Origin: JAIBJN01 sp963811635 | GTDB lineage: Bacteria > Actinomycetota > Thermoleophilia > Gaiellales > Gaiellaceae | Assembly (NCBI GenBank): GCA_963811635.1 | Contig: CAWESB010000021.1 | Location: 8,374-72,373 of the forward strand | Length of the DNA stretch: 64,000 bases | Reading direction: 5' to 3' | In this document: positions 49,739-58,282 of the stretch, piece by piece | How positions within the stretch are numbered: position 1 is the stretch's first letter | Layout of the letters: each line of letters begins with the position of its first letter | Position numbers and translations under genes: made by a program | The notes under the pieces: model-generated | Seen by the model: only the letters and a program-made list of their open reading frames with translations | What the model was told of the DNA's origin: nothing | Database searches by the model: none

Positions 49739-51036
49739 GCCGGGGTGTAGACGGACATCACCTGCTCGATCATCGCCTCCCGCGAGGGGAAGCGGCGCTC
49801 GTCGTAGCAGCCGACCGGATGCTCGAGGACGTTGTACAGGCACTTGTTGCAGTACGTGCAGGGCCTCGGCGGGAGGTCGTGGCCCTGGCGGAAGAGCTCG
49901 ACGAGGTCGTTGTTGGCCACGAGCCCGCGCGCGATCGACACCGCGTCGCAGTCGCCCCGTTCGATCGCGCCTGCGATCAGCGACGCCTGCTGGAAGCCTC
50001 CCGTCACGATCACCGGGATCCCGACCGCCTTCTTCACGGCGGCGGAGTCCGGCAGCGAGCGGCCCGGCACCTCGGCGGGGTCCCGCTCCCAGCGGGCCTT
50101 CATCACGCGGTTGGCCGGCCAGAGCCGGAAGAGCAGGTAGTTGCGAAACGTGTGGACGCCACTCGAGAGCATCACGTCGTACGTGCGCACCATGTCCTCG
50201 AGGGAGAACTCACCGGCCGGGTTCTCGGGGTGGGGGAAGGTGCTTCCCGACGACACGTGGATCGCGTCGGCGCCCGCCTCCTCGAGCCAGTGGCAGACCT
50301 GGACGGAGTCCTCGATCGTGTTGCCCTTGCCGAGCCAGGGCAGGAAGGCGTTCGCGTACTCGGTGGTCGAGATCTTGACCTGAAGGTGGAAGTCATGGCC
50401 GACTTCCGCGCGGATCGCGCCCACGGTCTCCAGCAGGAAGCGGGCGCGGTTCTCGAGCGAGCCGCCGTACTCGTCCTCGCGGTCGTTGATCGCCGATGAG
50501 AGGAACTGCGTGAAGATGTACCCGTTGGCGCCGTGGATCTCGACGCCGTCCAGCCCGGCCTCGCGCGCCCGCCGCGCACCGGCGGCGAAGGAGCGCTTGA
50601 TCGCCTCGAGGTCGGCGCGCGTCGCGCGCTCGGCCTCGAAGCCGTGCAGCGGGTCGGGCTTGCTCGTGGAGGAGAGGCCCTTGCCGTAGGCGACCGTCGG
50701 CACGTCGCGCTGGCGCCCCGCGTGCGCGAGCTGGACGATGTAGCGGCAATCGTGCTCGTGCACGCGCTCGCCGAGCTCGCGCCAGAAGGCCACGCGCCCG
50801 TCGCTCTCGATACCGGCGAAGCCGGGGACGATCTTCCCGCGCTCGTCGACGGCGGTCCAGGAAGAGACGATGGCGCCGACGCCGCCGCGGGCGAACTTCA
50901 GCTCCCAGTTGATCCGGGTCTGGGTGCCGCCGCCGTCGTAGTCGTCCAGGCGCCCGGCGATGTTCGACCGGAAGATGCGGTTCTTGGTCTCCAGGTTGCG
51001 GAACCGCAGCGGCTGGAAGATCGCGTCGGCGCTCAC
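49735..51036 (-). CDS. NADH:flavin oxidoreductase (OYE/2,4-dienoyl-CoA reductase-like), copy 1
   Basis: TIM-barrel FMN enzyme with an iron-sulfur motif, about 433 residues. It begins DAIFQPLRFRNLETKNRIFRSN; YIVQLAHAGRQ, GVEIHGANGYIFTQFLSSAINDREDEYGGSLENRARF and the phosphate-binding IPVIVTGGFQ follow. The C-terminal cluster loop is CTYCNKCLYNVLEHPVGC (C-X2-C-X2-C-X10-C), shorter than the C-X2-C-X3-C-X11-C of classic DCR/TMADH, and the flavodoxin and NAD domains of those long proteins are absent. GTG 51036 matches the start of copy 2; GTG 51042 is possible. Confidence 0.88.
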   Translation of the reverse strand: MSADAIFQPLRFRNLETKNRIFRSNIAGRLDDYDGGGTQTRINWELKFARGGVGAIVSSWTAVDERGKIVPGFAGIESDGRVAFWRELGERVHEHDCRYIVQLAHAGRQRDVPTVAYGKGLSSTSKPDPLHGFEAERATRADLEAIKRSFAAGARRAREAGLDGVEIHGANGYIFTQFLSSAINDREDEYGGSLENRARFLLETVGAIRAEVGHDFHLQVKISTTEYANAFLPWLGKGNTIEDSVQVCHWLEEAGADAIHVSSGSTFPHPENPAGEFSLEDMVRTYDVMLSSGVHTFRNYLLFRLWPANRVMKARWERDPAEVPGRSLPDSAAVKKAVGIPVIVTGGFQQASLIAGAIERGDCDAVSIARGLVANNDLVELFRQGHDLPPRPCTYCNKCLYNVLEHPVGCYDERRFPSREAMIEQVMSVYTPA

Positions 51037-51051
51037 GGGCACACCTGCTCG

Positions 51052-51088
51052 TGAGCGTGGGGAGGGTGTGTGAGGCGAGCGACGCTCA
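51052..51088 (-). repeat. Spacer hairpin before copy 1, duplicated before copy 2
   Basis: Arms TGAGCGT (51052-51058) and ACGCTCA (51082-51088) in the spacer between copies 1 and 2. A related spacer with arms at 52415-52420 and 52446-52451 lies between copies 2 and 3, so the tandem duplication included the spacer. Confidence 0.5.
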
Positions 51089-52399
51089 TACGTTGGCCGT
51101 GTCGTAGACCCGCAGCGCCTCGGCCATCATCTCCTCGCGGGAGTCGAAGCGGGCCGGTTCATAACAGGCGAGCGGATGCTCGATGAACGAGAAGAGGCAC
51201 TTGTTGCAGTAGGTGCACGGCCGCGGCGCCCGGTCCAGGCCCTGCTCGAAGTGACGGACGAGATCGGGGTTGGCGACGAGAGGACGGGCGATCGTGACGC
51301 CGTCGCAGTCGCCGCGCTCGATCGCGCGGGCGATGACCGACGCAGTCTGGAATCCCCCCGTGACGAGCACAGGGATCGAGACGACCTTCTTGACGGCCCG
51401 CGCGTCGGCGAGGTTGATCCCCTCGACCTCGCCGTTTCGGTGCGGCCGGGTCCACCACCAGCTGAAGACCTTGGCAAGCGGCGGCGTGCGGAACGTGAGG
51501 TAGTTGCGGAAGGTGTATTTGCCGCTGGAGAGGATCGTGTCGTAGGTCTTCACCACCTGCGAGGCCGGAAACTCGCCCGCCGGGTTGCGCGGGTGAGGGA
51601 AGCCGCCGCCTGCGCTGACGTGCAGGTAGTCGGCGCCGGCGTCCTCGAGCCAGCGGCACATCTGCAGCGACTCCTCGATCGTGTTGCCTTTCGGGAGCCA
51701 CGGCAGCAGCTCGTTCAGCCGCTCCTGGACGGAGATCTTGTAGCCGACGCAGAAGTCCGGCCCGACCGCCTCGCGGATCGCGCGAGTGACCTCGAGCCCG
51801 AAGCGTGCGCGGTTCTCCAGCGGCCCGCCGTAGGCATCCTGGCGGTCGTTGATCGCCGATGAGAGGAACTGCGTCGGCAGCATCCCGTTCGCGCCGGCGA
51901 CCTCGATCCCGTCGAGCCCGGCCTCCTGCGCCCGTCGCGCGGCCGCCGCGAACATCCCGACGACGTCCTGGATCTCCTGGATCGTCATCGCCTCGGCAGG
52001 GAAGCCGTTCAGTGGCTCCGGCTTGCTCGAGGACGACAGTGCCATCTCCCACTGCAGGAAGGGGACGATCCGCTCCCGTCCGGCGTGGACGATCTGGAGG
52101 ATGTAGGGGCAGCCCGCCTCGCGCACCTTCTCGCCCAGCTCCCGCCAGAAGGGGATGGTCTCGTCCGAGTCGATGTGCGCGTAGCCGGGGACGATGCTGC
52201 CGCGCCCGTGGATGGGCGCGTTCGACGAGATGATCGCTCCGACGCCGCCCCGCGCAAAGCGGAGGTCCCAGTTGACGCGCACCGGCGTCCCCGAACCGTC
52301 GTAGTTGTCGAAGCGGCCGGCCACGCTCGAGCGGAGCACGCGGTTCTTGACGGTGAGCGGCCCGAGCGCGAGCGGCTCGAAGATCGCGTCCACGCTCAC
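51086..52399 (-). CDS. NADH:flavin oxidoreductase (OYE-like), copy 2
   Basis: Second tandem paralogue, 437 residues. DAIFEPLALGPLTVKNRVLRSSVAG opens the barrel; YILQIVHAGRE, GIEVAGANGMLPTQFLSSAINDRQDAYGGPLENRARF and IPVLVTGGFQTASV follow. The active-site segment reads GIEVAGANG where copies 1 and 3 have EIHG, so a catalytic-region His is replaced by Ala and the substrate or mechanism may differ. The cluster loop CTYCNKCLFSFIEHPLAC is conserved. Start GTG at 52399. Confidence 0.88.
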   Translation of the reverse strand: MSVDAIFEPLALGPLTVKNRVLRSSVAGRFDNYDGSGTPVRVNWDLRFARGGVGAIISSNAPIHGRGSIVPGYAHIDSDETIPFWRELGEKVREAGCPYILQIVHAGRERIVPFLQWEMALSSSSKPEPLNGFPAEAMTIQEIQDVVGMFAAAARRAQEAGLDGIEVAGANGMLPTQFLSSAINDRQDAYGGPLENRARFGLEVTRAIREAVGPDFCVGYKISVQERLNELLPWLPKGNTIEESLQMCRWLEDAGADYLHVSAGGGFPHPRNPAGEFPASQVVKTYDTILSSGKYTFRNYLTFRTPPLAKVFSWWWTRPHRNGEVEGINLADARAVKKVVSIPVLVTGGFQTASVIARAIERGDCDGVTIARPLVANPDLVRHFEQGLDRAPRPCTYCNKCLFSFIEHPLACYEPARFDSREEMMAEALRVYDTANV

Positions 52400-52414
52400 G
52401 GGCCCACCGGCTCG

Positions 52415-52451
52415 TGAGCGCGGGGAGCAGGCCGGAGGGCTGCGACGCTCA
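52415..52451 (-). repeat. Spacer hairpin before copy 2
   Basis: Arms TGAGCG (52415-52420) and CGCTCA (52446-52451), the counterpart of 51052-51088. Confidence 0.45.
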
Positions 52452-53798
52452 CTTGACCTCGGCCGGAAGGGGCGCGCCCTCGTAGACCGACATGATGTGC
52501 CGGATCATCTCGTCTCGAGAGCTGTAGCGGCTCTCCTCGTAGCAGCCGAGCGGATTCTCGACGAAGCTGATCAGGCACTTGTTGCAGTAGGTGCACGGCT
52601 CGGGCGCCCGGTCGTGGCCCTCCCGGAACAGGTTGGGGAGGTCGGGGTTGGCGATGAGGGGGCGTCCCATCGTCACGCCGTCGACGGAGCCGTCCTCGAT
52701 CGCGCGAGCGATGAACGACGCCGTCTGGAAGCCGCCCGCGCAGAGCACCGGCACGTCCACCTGGTGCTTGATCGAGCGTGCCAGCTCGAGGTTGATCCCC
52801 TCGGCACCGAGCTTCTTCACCCGCCGCTCCCAGATGGCCGCGAAGCCCTTGTTGATTGGCGGCGTGCGGAACATGAGGTAGTTCCGGAACGTGTACTTGC
52901 CGCTCGAGAGCATCGTGTCGTAGGAGCGGATGACGCCGGCGATCGGGAACTTGCCCGCGGGGTTGCGAGGATGAGGGAAGAGGTAGCCCGACGAGATGTG
53001 GAGGCCGTCGACGCCGGCCTCGACGAGCCACTTGCAGACCTGCGTCGACTCTTCGAGCGTCGTCCCCTCCTTGCCCCAGGGGAAGAGCGCCTTGCCGTCG
53101 TCGATCGCGCTGATCTTGAACTGGAGGTGGAAGTCGGGACCGATCTCCTCCCGCATCGCGCGCACGACCTCGAGCGGGAAGCGTGCGCGGTTCTCCAGCG
53201 AGCCGCCGTACTCGTCGGTGCGGTCGTTGATGGCGGGGGAGAGAAACTGGGTGATCAGGTAGCCGTTGCAGCCGTGGATCTCGATCCCGTCGAGCTCGGC
53301 CTCGCGGGCGCGCCTGGCCCCCTGGCGGAAGGCGTCGACGACCTCGTCGATCTGTGCCTTCGACATCCGCTCGCACGGGAACCCGTGCACGGGGTCGGGC
53401 TTGTCTGTGGAGGAGAGGCCCTTCTCGTAGACGACGCTCGGAATGTCGCGTTGCCGCCCCGAGAAGGCGAGCTGGACGATGTACTTCGCGCCCGCGTCCC
53501 GCACGCGCTTGCCGAGCTCCTTCCAGAACGGGACCTTGTCGTCCGAGTCGAGGTGGGCGTAGTTGGGCACGATCAGGCCCCGCGGGTGCACGGGGGTGTT
53601 GGAGGAGATGACCGCGCCGATCCCGCCGCGCGCGAACTTCACGTCCCAGTCGATCCGGGTCTGCGTGCCCGAGCCGTCGTAGTTGTCGAAGCGCCCTGAG
53701 ATGCTCGAGCGGAAGAGCCGGTTCTTCACTTCGAGGTTCTTGAATTGCAACGGCTCGAAGATCGCCGGCCAGGCAGCCTGTTTCCCGTTCTCAGTCAA
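52449..53798 (-). CDS. NADH:flavin oxidoreductase (OYE-like), copy 3
   Basis: Third and first-transcribed paralogue, 449 residues. AIFEPLQFKNLEVKNRLFRSSISG, YIVQLAFSGRQ, GIEIHGCNGYLITQFLSPAINDRTDEYGGSLENRARF and VPVLCAGGFQTASF are present. The cluster loop is CTYCNKCLISFVENPLGC. The only plausible start is the TTG at 53798, with GGAGG six nt upstream; it overlaps the metallophosphatase stop by 8 bp. The three paralogues differ enough to suggest different substrates, probably alpha,beta-unsaturated carbonyls. Confidence 0.88.
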   Translation of the reverse strand: MTENGKQAAWPAIFEPLQFKNLEVKNRLFRSSISGRFDNYDGSGTQTRIDWDVKFARGGIGAVISSNTPVHPRGLIVPNYAHLDSDDKVPFWKELGKRVRDAGAKYIVQLAFSGRQRDIPSVVYEKGLSSTDKPDPVHGFPCERMSKAQIDEVVDAFRQGARRAREAELDGIEIHGCNGYLITQFLSPAINDRTDEYGGSLENRARFPLEVVRAMREEIGPDFHLQFKISAIDDGKALFPWGKEGTTLEESTQVCKWLVEAGVDGLHISSGYLFPHPRNPAGKFPIAGVIRSYDTMLSSGKYTFRNYLMFRTPPINKGFAAIWERRVKKLGAEGINLELARSIKHQVDVPVLCAGGFQTASFIARAIEDGSVDGVTMGRPLIANPDLPNLFREGHDRAPEPCTYCNKCLISFVENPLGCYEESRYSSRDEMIRHIMSVYEGAPLPAEVK

Positions 53799-55353
53799 GG
53801 AGGACCTCCCAGGTCCAGTGGCCGTTGTCCCCGCGCGTGCCCTTGATGTGGTCCTCGAGTGGCGGGTTGTCCGCGTGCTCCTCGCAGCCGGTCGCGGCGA
53901 AACAGCGGATCTCGACCTTGCCCGGCTTCGTGTCGACGCGCAGGAAGCTCTTGAAGAGCGGTGGATCGGGGTCGTTCCAGTCCAGGAACTCGGAGAAGTT
54001 CTTGTTGAAGGGGCCCATCACGCCCGCATCCGAGAAGGGGAAGACGAGCTTCGCCTTCCGCCAGAGCTCCTTCGAGACGTCCTTGCCGCGGTCCTCGGCC
54101 CGCTGCGGGTCGAGGTTGTCGAGCCGGAGGCTCATCACCGCCGGGGCGACGTCGTAGGGGATCGCGACGTCGATCGGAAGCTTGCGATCGAGCAGGATCG
54201 AATAGGCCGCGAGGGAGTCGCCTCGCCGCGGATAGCAGCGGAAGTCGGCCTCGTCGCAGCCGCAGGCCTCGACGGTCGCCTTCGGGATCTTGTGCGTCGC
54301 CTTCGTGTACGCGCCGGCCGCGCCGCTGACGATGTGCTGGACGATCCGCCCGTCGTCGTGCCGAACCGGGTAGCGCTGGAAGTTGTGGATGTCGCCGCCG
54401 ATCACGGCGATGTAGCGGTTGGCCGGGTCCTCGACGATCGCGTTGACGGTGTCGCGCGAGCCGGTGATCCCGCAACGCTTTCGGGCCGTGTCGACGATCA
54501 GCGGCTTGCCGGTCATGAGGATCTTGTCCTTCGGGAGCTGCGAGACCTTCCGCAGCCACTCGCCCTGCTCCTCGTCGATCCCCGCCTGGATACCCGTGTC
54601 CAGCCCGACGATGACGAGCTCCTTCAGCTCGATCGCGAAGTAGGGGGCGGGCTGCCCCGAAGGCTCGGGGCGAAGCTTGCGCATCTCCTCGAGCTGGTCC
54701 TGCATCGCCTCGCTCGGCTCGCGCCAGGTCAGGTCGAGGAACGCCCGCTTCCAGCGGTTCCGGGACGCGTGCACCGGCGGCCGCAGATCGGGGTCGGCGC
54801 CGCAGAGCTGGGTCATGAACCCGTGCAGGCCGTCGTACCAGTCGTGGTTCCCCGGGATCGCGAAGATCGGGCCGGGCAGCTCGCGGTAGGGCCAGTAGAA
54901 GCGGTCGAGGTAGTCGAGGACGTCTCCGGCCGGGTAGATGACGTCGCTGACGATGTAGGTGAAGTCCGTCCCGGCGCACCTCGCCCTCAGGGGGCGCAGC
55001 ACCTGATACTGGGAGTCGTCGCCCTCGCCGGGGTCGCCGAGCACCATGAACGAGACCTCGTCCTTCTCGGCGTACCGCGTGACCGTGAAGCTCGGGTCGA
55101 CGCCGTTGCGCCGCTGGGCCGCGACCCAGCGCCGGCGCTCCACGTCGGTCGGGTCGCCGAACCAGCGGGCGATCTTGTCGTTGCGCGACTCCCACAGCGG
55201 CCGCGGGCTGATCCAGGAGAACTGCTTCCGCTCCCGGCCCGGGCGGTAGAGGTCACCGGGGTCCGCCTTGGTGGTGCACAACCAGCCCGCGGCTTCTCGG
55301 GACGTGCGGGAGGACAGGACCTCGGTCGTGCTGCGAGAAGTGCTGGACGGCAC
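53791..55353 (-). CDS. Calcineurin-like metallophosphoesterase family protein
   Basis: Protein of 520 residues with the metallophosphatase motifs in order: FMVLGDPGEGDDSQY (GDxGxGD type), YIVSDVIYPAGDVLDYLDRFYWPY, AIPGNHDWYDGLHGF (GNHD) and VIGGDIHNFQRYPV (GGDxH). About 130 further residues follow with no domain I recognise. There is no signal peptide. It resembles large actinobacterial metallophosphoesterases of unknown substrate. It is the first gene of the long overlapping operon down to the methyltransferase. Confidence 0.88.
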   Translation of the reverse strand: MPSSTSRSTTEVLSSRTSREAAGWLCTTKADPGDLYRPGRERKQFSWISPRPLWESRNDKIARWFGDPTDVERRRWVAAQRRNGVDPSFTVTRYAEKDEVSFMVLGDPGEGDDSQYQVLRPLRARCAGTDFTYIVSDVIYPAGDVLDYLDRFYWPYRELPGPIFAIPGNHDWYDGLHGFMTQLCGADPDLRPPVHASRNRWKRAFLDLTWREPSEAMQDQLEEMRKLRPEPSGQPAPYFAIELKELVIVGLDTGIQAGIDEEQGEWLRKVSQLPKDKILMTGKPLIVDTARKRCGITGSRDTVNAIVEDPANRYIAVIGGDIHNFQRYPVRHDDGRIVQHIVSGAAGAYTKATHKIPKATVEACGCDEADFRCYPRRGDSLAAYSILLDRKLPIDVAIPYDVAPAVMSLRLDNLDPQRAEDRGKDVSKELWRKAKLVFPFSDAGVMGPFNKNFSEFLDWNDPDPPLFKSFLRVDTKPGKVEIRCFAATGCEEHADNPPLEDHIKGTRGDNGHWTWEVLLD

Positions 55354-55431
55354 TTGGCCACCTCTCGGAGGGAATGGCCACGCTACGACGCCTCCCCCGC
55401 GTCGTCAAGCGAGCGGCGGCCGCGCCGAGGG

Positions 55432-56199
55432 CTACTCGGCGGTCACGTACGCGGCGCTCAGGCCGCCGTCGACGAGGAACGTCGCCCCGTTCACGTACGA
55501 GGACTCATCGCTCGCCAGGAAGAGCGCGCCCTGGGCGATTTCCCGCGCCTGGGCGAGGCGGCCCATCGGCAGGTGCTGCAGCCGGCGTTCGAGGGCGCCG
55601 GGCGTCTCCGCGAAGAGCCGCATCAGCAGCGGAGTCTCGACCGGTCCGGGGCAGAGCGCGTTGACCCGGACGCCCTGCCGCGCGAACTCGACGGCGAGCT
55701 CCCGGCTGAGCGAGAGGACGGCGCCCTTGGAGGCCGTGTAGGAGATCTGGGACGTCGCGGCGCCCATGAGCGCGACGAAGGAGGCGACGTTGATCACCGA
55801 GCCGCCTCCACGCTCGAGCAGGTGCGGTATCCCGTACTTGCAGCAGAGATAGACGCCCTTTGCGTTGACGTCCTGCACCTTCTGCCAGGCGTCGGGCTCC
55901 GTATCCAGGATCGACCCGTCGTCGGGAGGCATGATCCCGGCGTTGTTGTAGAGGACGTCGATGCCGCCGTACCGCTCGGCGGCGGCGGCGTACATCGCCT
56001 GCACGCTCGCCGGATCGGCGACGTCGACCTGCTGGAAAAAGGCCTCGCGGGCCTCGGACGCGGTCTGCTCGCCGGACTCCACGCTCATGTCGGCGACACA
56101 GACGCCGGCGCCCTCGGCGGAGAAGAGAAGCGCCGCCTCGCGGCCGATGCCGCTGCCGGCGCCGGTGATGACGACGATCTTCCCGTCGAGCCGCCCCAT
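55432..56199 (-). CDS. SDR family NAD(P)-dependent oxidoreductase
   Basis: Classical short-chain dehydrogenase of 255 residues. Cofactor motif VVITGAGSGIGREAALLF, an acidic residue after beta-2 (VADMS, favouring NAD), the NNAG motif (VLYNNAGIMPPD), catalytic Ser in SQISYTASKGAVLSL with YxxxK, and the C-terminal GALFLASDESSYVNGATFLVDGG. It resembles glucose/3-oxoacyl-type reductases; the substrate is unknown. TAAGCT lies 9 nt before the ATG. Confidence 0.92.
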   Translation of the reverse strand: MGRLDGKIVVITGAGSGIGREAALLFSAEGAGVCVADMSVESGEQTASEAREAFFQQVDVADPASVQAMYAAAAERYGGIDVLYNNAGIMPPDDGSILDTEPDAWQKVQDVNAKGVYLCCKYGIPHLLERGGGSVINVASFVALMGAATSQISYTASKGAVLSLSRELAVEFARQGVRVNALCPGPVETPLLMRLFAETPGALERRLQHLPMGRLAQAREIAQGALFLASDESSYVNGATFLVDGGLSAAYVTAE

Positions 56200-56211
56200 A
56201 GGCGGGTGAGC

Positions 56212-56727
56212 TTAGCCGCTCGCGAGGTCCCGCATGACGGCGTCGAGCCGCTGCCAGCGGACGTCCGTGGCCTGCTCGCGCTTCTCGTTCCACCAGGCGA
56301 GGACGACGTTCGGCCCGTAACGCTTCTGCGCCACGTAGGACTTGGCCAGCTCGTCGTAGTCCCAGTAGATGCCGCCGGCGCTCTGCTCGAGCGGCTTCGC
56401 CGTGTCCTTGTCGGCGAGCAGGGAGGTGACGGCCTGCTTGTCCTCCGGGTCGACGACGTAGATGGTGAACGTCCCGTACTTCTTCTGGACGGCCGGGGAG
56501 ATGTCGAGGCCAAGGCTCAGCTGCTCCCACGAGGGATCGGGCGCTGCCGCGGTCCGGAGCGGCGGCATGCCGGGAACGGTGCGGAATTGCTGCACGACCG
56601 CCTGCGCCCCGATCGGCGCTGCCTGCTGGTCGTTGTCGTTGTCGTCGTCGTCGGACGACCCGCAGCCGACAGCCGCCAGCGCGAGGACGAGCGCGGCGAG
56701 CAGGCTGATGAGGGCTGGGCGTCTCAT
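56212..56727 (-). CDS. Predicted lipoprotein (hypothetical)
   Basis: Protein of 171 residues with a lipoprotein signal peptide (RRPALISLLAALVLALAAVGC; lipobox ending at Cys22) followed by an Asp/Asn-rich linker. The mature part has FTIYVVDPEDKQAV and GIYWDYDELAKSYVAQKRYGPNVVLAWWNEK. No domain is recognised. It should be anchored on the outer face of the membrane. TACCCT lies 8 nt before the ATG. Confidence 0.75.
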   Translation of the reverse strand: MRRPALISLLAALVLALAAVGCGSSDDDDNDNDQQAAPIGAQAVVQQFRTVPGMPPLRTAAAPDPSWEQLSLGLDISPAVQKKYGTFTIYVVDPEDKQAVTSLLADKDTAKPLEQSAGGIYWDYDELAKSYVAQKRYGPNVVLAWWNEKREQATDVRWQRLDAVMRDLASG

Positions 56728-56813
56728 CGCGTCCTAGGGTACGTGCCCGTTCCGACGCGATCAGTATCGCCGCGGGTTGTTAGCGTTGTTTTGGCGGCCT
56801 AGTCGCGAGGACG

Positions 56814-57029
56814 ATGGCCGAGGAGGCCGGAGTCGAGGCCGAGTTCGAGGTCTTCGAGGGCGACGCGGCCGAGGAGATCGCGATGATCGCCGAGAGCCGG
56901 GACGCCGACCTCGTCGTCGTCGGGACACGGGGCCACGGTGGCATCGCCGGCTCGCTACTCGGAAGCGTGTCGGCCGACGTCGTCCGCCGGTCGAAGAGGC
57001 CGGTGGTCGTCGTCCACGAACCGAGCTAG
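56814..57029 (+). pseudogene. Universal stress protein A fragment (C-terminal half)
   Basis: 71 codons matching only the second half of a UspA domain: IAESRDADLVVVGTRGHGGIAGSLLGSVSADVVRRSKRPVVVVHEPS carries the GxxG(S)xxGS nucleotide-binding motif. The first half (about 70 residues with the A/D-x-S start) is absent, and an in-frame stop lies just upstream. It is probably a truncated remnant, though a GAGGAC lies before the ATG and a short expressed form is possible. Confidence 0.65.
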
Positions 57030-57423
57030 CGACCCCGCCGGGTCTCTTCGCTGCGAGGGGAAGGGTGCCCCCGCGCCGCCTAGTCAGGCACCACCGCCGG
57101 GGATTGACACTAACCATCTGCGAGTCAACAACCAGCAGGGAGCTCCCGCAGGCTCGCGGAGGGCTCTTCACCCATCGCAACACCTCCCTTTGCGGAAGCC
57201 GACCCTATGGCGGTCGAACCCCGATTCGCATTATGCGATCCGGGTGAAACGGCGTGCCGGGGCAGCGCAACAACCGCCAGGGGACTAGCCCCGAGTGCGA
57301 TTCGAGCGAGCCCGAGGCTCGCAAGGTCGGTCGTGAGCGAGTCTCGGGCTCGACGCGGTATGCACCGTTCGAAAGGCTACCTAGGATGCTCCCGAATGAA
57401 GCCTGAGTCAGACGCCGCAAACG
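57030..57423. other. Intergenic region without a clear gene
   Basis: 394 bp with lower GC than its surroundings. It holds a long imperfect inverted repeat (57307-57321 with 57338-57352, 14 of 15 bases) and, on the minus strand, a 16-codon ORF (57125-57175) that has an excellent GGGAGGTG ribosome-binding site. I recognise no RNA family. It may be debris left by a deletion that also cut the UspA gene. Confidence 0.4.
57307..57352 (+). repeat. Imperfect inverted repeat before the 57424 gene
   Basis: CGAGCCCGAGGCTCG and CGAGTCTCGGGCTCG are inverse with one mismatch and separated by 16 nt. Either a leader hairpin or a terminator of the upstream remnant. Confidence 0.45.
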
Positions 57424-58113
57424 ATGCCTGCAGCGGGTCGTAACCGTCCCGACCGAGGTGAGGATGGCGTCCCGGTTGGCGAGCCGCGCTGGCCGATGGC
57501 GGGCGCTGTGCTCGCGGCGATGGTGCTCACGATCGTGCTACCCGACGACCTCCGGCCACCAGGCCCAGGGTGGGTGCTCCCGCTCATCGAAGGATTGTTG
57601 CTGGTAGCCGTGATCGTCGGCGATCCTGGCGAGATCACGCGCCGCTCGCGGGAGCTCCGGGCACTCTCGATCGTCCTTGTCTCCGTCCTCGTCTTCGGCT
57701 CGCTCTGGGCGACGGCGCTGCTGATCGACCACCTCATCCACGGTAGTGCCGAGACGAACTCGGCCAGCGACCTGCTCCAGGCCGGAACTCTCGTATGGGT
57801 ATCGAACAACATCGCATTCGCGCTGCTCTACTGGGAACTGGACGGAGGAGGCGCGGCGGCACGCGCCCACAACCCCGCGGGCCACGCCGACTTCGCCTTC
57901 CCACAGCAACTGAACCCGAGGATCGCGCAGCCGAGCTGGCGGCCCCAGTTCATCGACTACCTGTACCTGGGCTTCACCAACGCCACCGCGTTCAGCCCGA
58001 CCGACGTCATGCCGCTCGCCCCCCGGGCAAAGGTCGCCATGACCGTGCAGTCGCTCATCTCGCTCGCCATCCTCGGGCTGGTCATCGCCCGGGCAGTAAA
58101 CGTCTTCACATAG
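57424..58113 (+). CDS. Multi-pass membrane protein of unknown function (DUF1345-like), copy 2
   Basis: Paralogue of the 28458-29144 protein, 229 residues with about five or six helices. It shares the order of features, including ARAHNPAGHADFAFPQQLNPRIAQPSW, FIDYLYLGFTNATAFSPTDVMPLAPRAKVAM and a last helix ending VIARAVNVFT. The pattern FTN-x-x-AFSPTD-x-MPL is nearly invariant between the copies and may be the functional site. No function is known to me. Confidence 0.75.
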   Translation: MPAAGRNRPDRGEDGVPVGEPRWPMAGAVLAAMVLTIVLPDDLRPPGPGWVLPLIEGLLLVAVIVGDPGEITRRSRELRALSIVLVSVLVFGSLWATALLIDHLIHGSAETNSASDLLQAGTLVWVSNNIAFALLYWELDGGGAAARAHNPAGHADFAFPQQLNPRIAQPSWRPQFIDYLYLGFTNATAFSPTDVMPLAPRAKVAMTVQSLISLAILGLVIARAVNVFT

Positions 58114-58142
58114 CGTGAGCTGGCTGCGGGCGAGTCTAAGGA

Positions 58143-58259
58143 TTATCGCTGCTCTGTAGTCACTTGCCCGACGCCGGGCAGGGCGTCGATTTGCTCGACT
58201 GTGGCCGAGCGGAGGCGAACGATCCTCGCGCCGTCCGGTAGAGACTCCAAGTAGGAAGC
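58143..58259 (-). pseudogene. Helix-hairpin-helix (ComEA-like) remnant
   Basis: The minus-strand frame reads LPDGARIVRLRSATVEQIDALPGVGQVTTEQR then stop. ATVEQIDALPGVGQVT is the HhH signature of ComEA-type DNA-binding proteins. The rest of a ComEA gene, including its membrane helix, is not found on either side. It is a short remnant or a chance match. Confidence 0.4.
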
Positions 58260-58282
58260 CGCGGGGAACCCGCGTGGTTGAG

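Noticed and set aside
53683..56802. Open frame of more than 1000 codons on the plus strand opposite the metallophosphatase and flavin oxidoreductase genes
   Set aside because: It is a GC-driven shadow: its composition is Arg/Ala/Val/Asp-rich without motifs, while the minus-strand frames carry complete conserved domains over the same bases.
57030..57423. A structured noncoding RNA or tRNA-like element
   Set aside because: Only one long hairpin is visible. GGTTCGA-like pieces do not form a cloverleaf, and no known RNA consensus fits.
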